Both the position numbers and the translations under genes were made by a program. Below the pieces are notes generated by a model. That model was not told the DNA's origin, searched no databases, and was given only the letters and a program-made list of their open reading frames with translations. Shown here one piece after another: positions 7,943-14,515 of a DNA stretch of 22,341 bases (positions are counted from its first letter, which is position 1; every line of letters starts with the position of its first letter). The stretch is from CAZXCQ01 sp964639275 (lineage in GTDB: Bacteria > Desulfobacterota > DSM-4660 > Desulfatiglandales > Desulfatiglandaceae): contig CAZXCQ010000081.1 in assembly GCA_964639275.1 (NCBI GenBank), positions 1 through 22,341 on the forward strand. The letters are read 5' to 3'.

Positions 7943-8969
7943 ACAAAGGATCCTCCTTAACCGTGGTTTCTTGTTCCATTGGAACAGTGTAAAAAGGGAC
8001 AAAACCCGATGCCTTATGATCCAAAAAGAGGCTTTCGATCTGAGGCATGAATTTCCGACTCTGATGAGCAGCTCTCCCGATGTGATCTTCAGCAGAGGGT
8101 TTGTCCATTTTGAATAGGCCTTCGGGGACCACCGGGTCGATTCTCAAAACCCTTTCTTTTCCCAGGATGAGCTGGGCCTGCGAAATCGCTCCCAGACTCT
8201 GGCCTCTCATTAGCACTTTTACTGCCTGGTCTTTCCACTGCCACAGCCCGCCCTCGTTCAGGGATTCTGGGCGCTGACAAACCTCATCCGTCGTGCCCAG
8301 GCTCAAGATTGAAATGACGTCAGGGTCAATCCCCAGAATGCCGATTGCCTCACTAAGCCCGATCATGACCGGATTGTTGGCCCATATGCCACCGTCAATC
8401 AGTCTCAGGTTATCAATCCCTCTGAAGCATGGCAGAAATGTAGGAGCCGCGCACGTTGCAAGCGCAGCCTTCCAGGCTTGAACCTTATAGTCTCGTGTGA
8501 AACTTTTGTGATGGGCTGTCTTCAAGAGATAGATATCGTCGTCTTTCATGTTGAAGGAGGGGATAACGAGCCGTTTGCGGCTGTGCCCCAGGAGTCTTTG
8601 CCCATAACATCCCTGAAGCGCCCGTTTGAGAGGACTGTTGTCGTATTTTCGTTTCCAAAAGTGATAGGCAGTCTCGTGGCTCTTGCAGATGAACTTGTGG
8701 GGGAAGATTTCCGGGCTTTTTGCCACGTAAAATTCAGTGAGCGCTTTTGGCCTCATCCCCAAACCAAGGCCAATGGCGATAATGCCGCCTGTGGAAGTGC
8801 CCACAATGAGATCAAAATGGGTGGTGACATCCGTTTTCAGGTCCTCTTCGATGTAGGCCAGAATGGCCGCTGCGAATAGGCCCTTCACGCCGCCCCCATC
8901 TATGGAAAGGATTTGAAACCGATCAAATTCCTGATTTGAGTTTCGTCCAGCACATTTATGTTGTGGCAT
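7932..8969 (-). CDS. capV: Patatin-like phospholipase effector (CapV type)
   Basis: The 345-residue protein is a patatin-family phospholipase. It has the oxyanion-hole motif DGGGVKG at residues 24-30, the nucleophile elbow GTSTG with Ser59, and the catalytic Asp192 in LIDGGIWANNP, so the Ser-Asp dyad is complete. Patatins encoded beside CD-NTases are CBASS effectors of the CapV type, which bind the cyclic nucleotide and hydrolyse membrane phospholipids, killing the infected cell. Binding of the nucleotide is inferred from context. No signal peptide is present, as expected for a cytosolic latent enzyme. The gene starts eight bases after the small nuclease-like gene and overlaps the CD-NTase by 11 bases. 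The start has only a weak upstream site (TAGGCGA), consistent with coupling to the gene before it. Confidence 0.92.
   Translation of the reverse strand: MPQHKCAGRNSNQEFDRFQILSIDGGGVKGLFAAAILAYIEEDLKTDVTTHFDLIVGTSTGGIIAIGLGLGMRPKALTEFYVAKSPEIFPHKFICKSHETAYHFWKRKYDNSPLKRALQGCYGQRLLGHSRKRLVIPSFNMKDDDIYLLKTAHHKSFTRDYKVQAWKAALATCAAPTFLPCFRGIDNLRLIDGGIWANNPVMIGLSEAIGILGIDPDVISILSLGTTDEVCQRPESLNEGGLWQWKDQAVKVLMRGQSLGAISQAQLILGKERVLRIDPVVPEGLFKMDKPSAEDHIGRAAHQSRKFMPQIESLFLDHKASGFVPFYTVPMEQETTVKEDPLYES
7951..7958 (-). promoter_or_regulatory. Ribosome-binding site that fixes the CD-NTase start
   Basis: On the minus strand this reads AAGGAGGA, a near-perfect anti-Shine-Dalgarno match, with eight bases to the ATG at 7942. 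It lies within the last codons of the patatin gene, as expected for translational coupling. No comparable site precedes the longer alternative start at 8002. Confidence 0.85.
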
Positions 8970-8977
8970 GCTGTCGC

Positions 8978-9250
8978 CTACTTATATCCTTTGCGCCGCA
9001 TGCTCGCATTTACTGAACGATTATCAACCTTTACATTGGCCACACTCCGTCCATACTTGTCTCTTGCTACTGCTTCAATAGTAACCGTTTGGCCTTGGAT
9101 AAGATCGCGAAGGGCTCTGGATGCCTCCCCTGCGCCCCGAGATCCCTTTTCTGGGGCGTTGACATTGGCCAGACGCACTGCTCTTTTTCTTGAGCCGGTC
9201 ATGAACGTGTCACCATCGATTACTCTTGTTACCTTTTCTTTTCTGGGCAT
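8978..9250 (-). CDS. Small SNase-like (thermonuclease family) protein heading the CBASS operon
   Basis: A 90-residue staphylococcal-nuclease-like OB-fold protein. Recognisable elements are VTRVIDGDTF (Asp14 equivalent to SNase Asp21), VRLANVNAPEK (Arg26 and Glu34 equivalent to Arg35 and Glu43), DKYGR (Arg68 equivalent to Arg87), and NASMRRKGYK. The Ca2+-ligand position equivalent to SNase Asp40 is Asn31. The protein stops where SNase would continue into its last helix, and it has no signal peptide, unlike secreted thermonucleases. The ATG at 9250 is preferred over the one at 9256 because AAGGA at 9258-9262 is seven bases upstream of it. The gene ends eight bases before capV, so it is probably co-transcribed with the CBASS genes. 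It may be a second nuclease effector, a regulator or a nucleic-acid-binding accessory; family assignment is firm, role is not. Confidence 0.87.
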   Translation of the reverse strand: MPRKEKVTRVIDGDTFMTGSRKRAVRLANVNAPEKGSRGAGEASRALRDLIQGQTVTIEAVARDKYGRSVANVKVDNRSVNASMRRKGYK

Positions 9251-9417
9251 TATCATTTCCTTCTAAGTCGTTTAATTTGCAAGATATAATATACCTACCA
9301 CAAAAAAGAGAGGATGTCAATATTTTTTTGCAGTTTTAAATATACCGCAACATAACTCTCCATATTCCCTAAATTTTTCTTGCAGTTTCTATTATACTGA
9401 TGTACTAAACAGGTGCC
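9251..9417. promoter_or_regulatory. Divergent promoter region between CBASS and type I RM operons
   Basis: The 167-base AT-rich interval separates two divergent defence operons. On the minus strand a perfect TTGACA lies at 9320-9315, followed by an AT-rich GGTAGGTATATTATATC block at 9299-9283; the exact -10 is uncertain because the best TATATT is 21 bases away and the 17-base position reads TAGGTA. On the plus strand TATACT at 9393-9398 sits 19 bases before the first hsd gene, but no good -35 pairs with it. The minus-strand promoter is the stronger case. Confidence 0.5.
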
Positions 9418-10014
9418 ATGAAACTCAAACAAATCGCCAAAGTCGGAAGCGGTCACCTCAGCCGCGGGAGAATTGAGCCACGAAAAGAAGGGTCTCATTT
9501 TCTTCTGCAAGCCAGGGATGTGGATTCCCGCAAACTCACCTATCGAACAGACACCATGATTCGCTTCACTCCCCACATGACCCCCAGGGACTCTATTTTG
9601 AAGCACAATGACATACTTTTTATGTCCAGGGGTGCCCGTAACTATTCAGTTCTATTGACAGAAATGCCTGCTCCCACATTGGCTGCCGCCTGTTTTTTCA
9701 TCGTGCGGCCATCAAACGAGGCTCTCCTGCCGGGTTATCTCTGCTGGTACCTCAACCAGGCCCCGGTAAAACGCTACCTGGCACAGCACAGCGGCAGAGG
9801 CGTTCACATGCCGGTGGTTAAGCGATCAGTGCTGGAAAGAATTGATATTCCGATTCCCCCTCTGGAAATTCAAAAGAAAATCCAAGATCTGACCAGGCTT
9901 ATGTGGCAGGAGCAAGATTTGCTTTTTGGATTGGCTGAAAAAAAGAGGCAACTTACTACAGCAGCATGTCTCCGAGCAGTCAAAGAAAGCTCAGACACGG
10001 GGTTAAGAAAATGA
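9418..10014 (+). CDS. Half-length type I specificity subunit (single TRD HsdS)
   Basis: This 198-residue protein has one target recognition domain of the HsdS family instead of the usual two. It opens with the MKLKQIAKVGSG start of a TRD, has the central QARDVDSRKL and LKHNDILFMSRG blocks, the RGVHMPVVKRSVLERIDIPIPPLEIQKKI end that leads into the spacer helix, and a charged helical tail (residues about 145-180). AGGTG four to five bases upstream supports the start. The stop overlaps the hsdM ATG by four bases (ATGA), so the two are coupled. Half-size S subunits can work as dimers, and a full-length hsdS lies directly after hsdM, so this operon encodes three TRDs in total. It may provide an alternative specificity, modulate the full-length S, or be a split remnant; the clean coupling argues against decay. 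Confidence 0.88.
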   Translation: MKLKQIAKVGSGHLSRGRIEPRKEGSHFLLQARDVDSRKLTYRTDTMIRFTPHMTPRDSILKHNDILFMSRGARNYSVLLTEMPAPTLAAACFFIVRPSNEALLPGYLCWYLNQAPVKRYLAQHSGRGVHMPVVKRSVLERIDIPIPPLEIQKKIQDLTRLMWQEQDLLFGLAEKKRQLTTAACLRAVKESSDTGLRK

Positions 10015-11549
10015 GCGACCAACAAAAACGCGATGAGATCTTTAACAAGGTCTGGCAGGCATGCGACACCTTTCGCGGCGTCATCGACCCAAGCCAGTAC
10101 AAGGATTACATCCTGACCATGCTTTTTGTGAAATACTTGAGCGACATCTATCATTCCAGGGTGGCTCTGTATGAAAAGAAATACAAGGGTGATGCGGTTC
10201 GCATAGAGCGCGCTTTAGGTCGGGAGCGGTTTATTATCCCGGAGATCGAACTCAGAGATAAGACCGGAAAGGTAGAGGATAAATTTCCGGGGACCTTCGA
10301 CAGCCTGTACGAGCGGCGCGGCAGAACGAATGTCGGGGAACTAATCAATATCCTTCTGGAGCACCTTGAGGACGCCAACAAGGGCAAACTGCACAATGTG
10401 TTCCGAAACATCGATTTTAACAGTGAGGCCAACCTGGGGCAGGCACGGCAACGCAATACAAGGCTCATGAACCTGCTAGAAGACCTGGTTGCCCTGGACC
10501 TGAGACCCGAGTCCGTCGGACAAATGGATATCATCGGAGACGTGTACGAGTATTTGATCGCGCGTTTTGCCGCCACTGCAGGGAAGAAGGCCGGGGAGTT
10601 TTATACGCCGGCAGAGGTCTCGGAAGTCCTCGCGCGCCTCGTTGCCCCCAAACCAGGCGACCGCATCTGCGATCCGGCCTGCGGCTCGGGTTCCCTATTG
10701 ATCCGCACAGCCAACCAGGCAGGCTCCGATGATTTTTCCCTTTACGGACAGGAAATGAACGGCAGCACCTGGGCCCTATGTAAAATGAACATGTTCCTGC
10801 ACGGCATGGACGCCTCACGTATCGAATGGGAAGACACCATCCGCCACCCGGAATTTGTGGAAGACGACGCCCTGATGAAGTTCGACGTGGTGATCGCCAA
10901 TCCGCCCTTCAGCCTGGACAAGTGGGGCCAGGAGATCGCGGCCCAGGACTGCTATGGGCGTTTCTTTCGCGGCATACCGCCTAAAAGTAAGGGAGACTGG
11001 GGCTTCATCTCCCATATGCTGGCAACGGCCATAGAGGGGAAGGGCCGCGTGGGTGTCGTAGTTCCCCATGGGGTGCTCTTCCGGGGCGGGCAGGAAGGGA
11101 AGATACGGGAAGCCGTGATTCGAGAGAACCTACTCGATGCAGTGATCGGGCTGCCCGCCAATTTGTTTTACGGCACGGGCATCCCTGCAGCCCTTATGAT
11201 CTTTGACAAGTCTCGTGAGCCCAACGGCAAGAGCAATGTCCTTTTTATAGATGCGAGCCATGAATTCTCGCAGAACACCAACCAGAACAAGCTGAGGGAG
11301 CAGGATATCGAAAAGATCGTGGAAACTTTTAAAAGGAAAAAGACAATCGAGAAATATGCCTATCTTGCGTGCTATGCAGAGATCGAGGAAAATGAGTTCA
11401 ACCTCAATATTCCCCGCTATGTGGACACCTTTGAGGAGGAGGAAGAGATCGACATCGCCGCCGTGCAGAAGGAAATCGAGGAGATTGAGGGGAGGCTCAT
11501 AGAAACGCAGGCGAAAATGGCAGGGTATCTGAAGGAACTTGGATTTTGA
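10011..11549 (+). CDS. hsdM: Type I restriction-modification methyltransferase subunit
   Basis: A 512-residue N6-adenine methyltransferase subunit. The N-terminal helical HsdM domain runs to about residue 165, followed by the class I AdoMet-dependent fold with GEFYTP, DPACGSG at 221-227 and the catalytic NPPF at 297-300. These motifs and the length are standard for HsdM. With HsdS it forms the modification enzyme, and with HsdR the restriction complex. I chose the ATG at 10011 because it overlaps the preceding stop as ATGA; an upstream ATG at 9966 would add 15 residues read through the previous gene. The C terminus is acidic and coiled-coil-like (EEEEEIDIAAVQKEIEEIEG), as often seen where HsdM meets HsdS. 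Confidence 0.96.
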   Translation: MSDQQKRDEIFNKVWQACDTFRGVIDPSQYKDYILTMLFVKYLSDIYHSRVALYEKKYKGDAVRIERALGRERFIIPEIELRDKTGKVEDKFPGTFDSLYERRGRTNVGELINILLEHLEDANKGKLHNVFRNIDFNSEANLGQARQRNTRLMNLLEDLVALDLRPESVGQMDIIGDVYEYLIARFAATAGKKAGEFYTPAEVSEVLARLVAPKPGDRICDPACGSGSLLIRTANQAGSDDFSLYGQEMNGSTWALCKMNMFLHGMDASRIEWEDTIRHPEFVEDDALMKFDVVIANPPFSLDKWGQEIAAQDCYGRFFRGIPPKSKGDWGFISHMLATAIEGKGRVGVVVPHGVLFRGGQEGKIREAVIRENLLDAVIGLPANLFYGTGIPAALMIFDKSREPNGKSNVLFIDASHEFSQNTNQNKLREQDIEKIVETFKRKKTIEKYAYLACYAEIEENEFNLNIPRYVDTFEEEEEIDIAAVQKEIEEIEGRLIETQAKMAGYLKELGF

Positions 11550-12784
11550 TGAAAGATCGGAACGAAAATAGGCCTGGATATAAGAAAACGAAGGTGGGGT
11601 GGATTCCGGAGAATTGGGAGCCTCAGACCCTTGGATCTATAACGAATATGAGTCAGTATGGGCTGTCCATGAATGCTCTAAATGGAGGGAACACAGCTTT
11701 CCTTCGAATGGGCAATATTGTGGATGGACAAGTATCTTTCAAGAATCTCGCTTATGTTGATATCCCAGATGCCGTTCGGTCAAAATACCTCATCAAGATG
11801 AATGATCTACTCTTCAACAGAACCAACAGTCTTGAACATGTTGGAAAGCTGGGCATAGTGACAAAAGCGAAACCGGCAGCTTTTGCTTCATATCTCATAC
11901 GATTTCAACTCAAAGAAAGCCTAGCTTACCCTCCTTTTGTAGCCTATCTATTCAGCGCTACTGAATTCCGAAATAGACTAAAACGGCTGGCGACACCTGG
12001 CGTCTGTCAACACAACATAAATCAATCGGAGTTAAAGAGACAATTTGTAATCCCTATCCCCCCTCTTTCCGAACAGAAAACAATCGCCGAAATCCTCTCC
12101 ACTTGGGATGAGGCCATCGATCAGAATCGAAAACTCATCGATGCGAAAAAGCGCCGCAAGAAAGCCCTCATGCAGCAATTGCTCACAGGCAAGAGGCGGT
12201 TAAAGGGATTCAATGAACCCTGGAATGAATATCTCCTTGGCAATCTGTTTGATGAGAGAAATGAAACGAATAATCATCATCTACCACTTCTAGCAATCAC
12301 TGGAAGTCGTGGTGTGATCATGGCTTCCGAAATTGAGCGAAAGGACTCGTCAAGTGCGGACAAATCGAGATACAAGCGAATCGCTCCGGGAGACATTGGT
12401 TACAATACCATGCGAATGTGGCAGGGAGTATCAGCCGTTTCCAGCCTGGAGGGTATCGTAAGTCCTGCATACACTATCTGTACTCCTGGAAATCGTGTTG
12501 ACGCTAGATTTATGGGCTATCTATTCAAATATCCCCCTATCGTCAATTTGTTTCGGCGTTATTCACAAGGGCTTGTTAGTGATACCCTGAATCTCAAGTT
12601 TCATAATTTTGCACAGGTCAAAATAAAAATACCCTCCCTCGATGAACAGCTATCCATAGCCGAGCACATCCGAGCCTTCGATGATGAAATCGAAACATTA
12701 GAACTCAAACTCACCACCCTTGAAAAACAAAAACGCGGGCTCATGCAAAAACTTCTGACCGGCGAAGTTCGGGTAACTCTATGA
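11549..12784 (+). CDS. hsdS: Type I restriction-modification specificity subunit
   Basis: A 411-residue, two-TRD specificity subunit. TRD1 begins at GWIPENWEPQTLGSI and ends at FVIPIPPLSEQKTIAEIL, followed by the first central conserved helix with KKRRKKALMQQLLTGKRR. TRD2 begins at FNEPWNEYLLGNLF and ends at IKIPSLDEQLSIAEHI, with the second helix ending EKQKRGLMQKLLTGEVRV. The internal repeat of the helix-LLTG ending is the hallmark of circularly pseudo-symmetric HsdS. The ATG at 11549 overlaps the hsdM stop by one base (TGATG); a TTG at 11546 is less likely. Recognition sequence cannot be read from the protein. A second, half-length S is encoded before hsdM. Confidence 0.95.
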   Translation: MKDRNENRPGYKKTKVGWIPENWEPQTLGSITNMSQYGLSMNALNGGNTAFLRMGNIVDGQVSFKNLAYVDIPDAVRSKYLIKMNDLLFNRTNSLEHVGKLGIVTKAKPAAFASYLIRFQLKESLAYPPFVAYLFSATEFRNRLKRLATPGVCQHNINQSELKRQFVIPIPPLSEQKTIAEILSTWDEAIDQNRKLIDAKKRRKKALMQQLLTGKRRLKGFNEPWNEYLLGNLFDERNETNNHHLPLLAITGSRGVIMASEIERKDSSSADKSRYKRIAPGDIGYNTMRMWQGVSAVSSLEGIVSPAYTICTPGNRVDARFMGYLFKYPPIVNLFRRYSQGLVSDTLNLKFHNFAQVKIKIPSLDEQLSIAEHIRAFDDEIETLELKLTTLEKQKRGLMQKLLTGEVRVTL

Positions 12785-12791
12785 GGGAAAA

Positions 12792-13511
12792 ATGAATACT
12801 ATCATAAATATTTACTGTGACGAAAGCTGCCATTTGCCCAACGATGGGCAGAAGGCGATGGTGCTGGGGGCGCTTTGGTGTTTCAAGACCAAGGCTGCGG
12901 CGCATAATCGAGAAATCGCCGGACTGAAAGTCAAGTATCGGCTTTCCCGTTTTTTTGAAATCAAATGGACAAAGATTTCTTCCGGAAAACGCGATTTTTA
13001 TGTCGATCTGGTCAACTATTTCCTTGACCAGAGGACGATGGGATTCAGAGCCTGGGTCATTCCCGATAAATCCTTGTTGGCACATGAAGATTTCAATCAA
13101 ACCCACGACGAATGGTATTACAAGATGTATTTCTATTTATTGAGGAATCTGATCTCTACGGAAAGAAGATACCACATTTACATCGATATCAAGGATACAC
13201 GGAGCAGGAAGAAACTGCGAAAGCTCCGGGAAGTATTGAGCAACGCAAATTACGATTTTTCCAGGCAAATCATTGAGCGAATTCAGCATGTCCGTTCACA
13301 CGATATAGGCCTTATGCAGTTAGTTGATCTCTTGACCGGGGCGATTTCATACCATGCCCGTGGCCTCTCCAGTAGTCCGGCCAAAAATGATATCGTTGAA
13401 CTGATCAAAAGAAGAACCGGTTTGAGCCTGGCCCGTAACACGCTTCCCAACGAGCGCAAATTCAATATTTGTATCTGGCGGGCAAATGGCGGGGTATTTA
13501 AAAATGCCTGA
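12792..13511 (+). CDS. DUF3800-family protein
   Basis: This 239-residue protein belongs to the DUF3800 group. The N terminus has the family's hallmark acidic start, IINIYCDESC (Asp10, Glu11), then GALWCF, a KWTKISSGKRDFYVDLV segment, an internal YIDIKDTR strand, and the C-terminal SHDIGLMQLVDLLTGAISY block. The fold is thought to be RNase H-like, so a nuclease or resolvase-like activity is possible but unproven. GAGGGA overlaps the hsdS stop and lies four bases from the ATG, so the gene is translationally stacked behind hsdS. Its own stop overlaps the next gene by eight bases. DUF3800 genes are frequent in defence islands; the role here is unknown. Confidence 0.87.
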   Translation: MNTIINIYCDESCHLPNDGQKAMVLGALWCFKTKAAAHNREIAGLKVKYRLSRFFEIKWTKISSGKRDFYVDLVNYFLDQRTMGFRAWVIPDKSLLAHEDFNQTHDEWYYKMYFYLLRNLISTERRYHIYIDIKDTRSRKKLRKLREVLSNANYDFSRQIIERIQHVRSHDIGLMQLVDLLTGAISYHARGLSSSPAKNDIVELIKRRTGLSLARNTLPNERKFNICIWRANGGVFKNA

Positions 13512-14028
13512 TTGGTTGCCGGACATATTTTGCGTCGATCCTTGGACACATAATACATATGATTTGCTCTATGAAATCTTCTGCCGCGATATTCGTGACC
13601 GTGATCTTCGGTATTTGCGGAATGAAGTCTGGATTTTTCCAGATATGGAAGATGGCCGGGAAAAGATATTTTGGCATCTTACGACCCGTTCCGCCAAAAA
13701 AATAAAGATCCCTCGCCGGAAAAAGAAATTTTACCCGCCAGACCAGACTTACCTTGATGAAAGAAGGTATCCCGATTTACGCAGGTGCGAGAGGCTACCC
13801 TGGGTTAGGCCGACAATAGAAAACCCTGGGGAACCTGAAGTGCTCGCTTGGGACTATGAAGAGGGGGATTTGACGATAAAAACATATGTTTGGCTTAAAG
13901 ATTATGATTTTGCCATAATTATGAAAAAGTATCCCAACAACAAGCGACGGTTGATCACTTCATTCTATGTGGATAGGTCTCATAAGCGGAAGGATTTTGA
14001 AAGGAAATATGCAAACCGTATCAAATAG
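13504..14028 (+). CDS. Small basic protein, candidate RelE/PBECR-like ribonuclease
   Basis: The 174-residue protein starts at the ATG at 13504, eight bases inside the end of the DUF3800 gene, with GGCGGGG about ten bases upstream; an ATG at 13486 would overlap more and lacks a ribosome site. It is rich in basic and aromatic residues. The C-terminal quarter (about residues 130-174) has a strand-turn-strand-helix pattern, DFAIIMKK, then RRLITSFYVDRSHKRKDF, similar to the end of PBECR/RelE-like nuclease domains found in phage and toxin contexts. That similarity is by eye and moderate. Earlier the protein has LLYEIFCRDI, GREKIFWHLTTR and PWVRPTIEN segments. Coupling to DUF3800 suggests a functional pair. 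No separate antitoxin gene is visible unless DUF3800 fills that place. Function is an inference. Confidence 0.65.
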   Translation: MPDWLPDIFCVDPWTHNTYDLLYEIFCRDIRDRDLRYLRNEVWIFPDMEDGREKIFWHLTTRSAKKIKIPRRKKKFYPPDQTYLDERRYPDLRRCERLPWVRPTIENPGEPEVLAWDYEEGDLTIKTYVWLKDYDFAIIMKKYPNNKRRLITSFYVDRSHKRKDFERKYANRIK

Positions 14029-14085
14029 AAAGGTCCGCTCGAACGGCGAACCCATCTCCTTTAGCTCTTACATCCGAATGGAATG

Positions 14086-14109
14086 GCTAATGAGTTAAAT
14101 AATATTAGC
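14086..14109. terminator. Weak hairpin followed by a short T-rich run
   Basis: GCTAAT at 14086-14091 pairs with ATTAGC at 14104-14109 across a 12-base loop, and TTTCTTT follows at 14110-14116. The stem is AT-rich and short, so this is at best a weak intrinsic terminator after the DUF3800/RelE-like pair. The surrounding 14029-14222 interval shows no gene. Confidence 0.25.
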
Positions 14110-14222
14110 TTTCTTTAGCGGAAATGTCAACAGGCAAGCGCAAAATTTTCCTTTGAACCCATATTTCACACATATGACGATAGGCCTTTTTTCCTGGTTG
14201 AATTCCTCTTCATGCGGCTTTC

Positions 14223-14506
14223 GTGGAAGCCATGAAAGGGGAAGATGTCACGGAAGTCACCATGGAAGTCAAGCGAATTCTGCTGGTTATCACCGAAGAA
14301 CATTCCCGTAAGGAACTTCAGGGTCTGCTGGGGTTGAAAAACGCTGAGCATTTCCGCAAAGCCTATCTGTCGCTGGCCATAAGCGCCGGACTGGTGGAAA
14401 TGACGCTGCCCGACAAACCAAAAAGCAGGCTTCAGAATACCGGCTTACGGAAACAGGGCACTCGTTGCAGAACAGGCTGACCGGAGAGATCCGGGTCAAG
14501 ACATAG
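14223..14506 (+). pseudogene. Relic: winged-helix C terminus joined to an HsdS-like tail, frameshifted
   Basis: The frame from 14223 encodes VTEVTMEVKRILLVI, then SRKELQGLLGLKNAEHFRKA and MTLPDKPKSRLQ. This is the C-terminal winged-helix region found at the end of many AlbA-2/ATP-binding or Fic-type regulators (usual form: EHFRKAYL-x-PAL, IPDKPRSRLQKYRLTEKG). The match continues after a one-base loss near 14436: the shifted frame reads YRLTETGHSLQ and runs on to NRLTGEIRVKT, stopping at 14504-14506. That last part resembles the end of HsdS (here LMQKLLTGEVRVTL at 12746-12781). The N-terminal domains are missing. It is therefore a truncated and frameshifted relic, probably made by recombination in the interval between hsdS and hsdR. 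The hsdR ribosome-binding site lies over its last codon. Confidence 0.7.
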
Positions 14507-14509
14507 GAG
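14505..14509 (+). promoter_or_regulatory. Ribosome-binding site that fixes the hsdR start
   Basis: AGGAG lies six bases before the ATG at 14516. The ATG at 14510 directly abuts this site, leaving no spacer, so 14516 is the likely start. Confidence 0.7.
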
Positions 14510-14515
14510 ATGCCT

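Noticed and set aside
7943..8002. Longer CD-NTase start at 8002
   Set aside because: It would overlap capV by 71 bases without a ribosome site, while 7942 has AAGGAGGA at ideal spacing.
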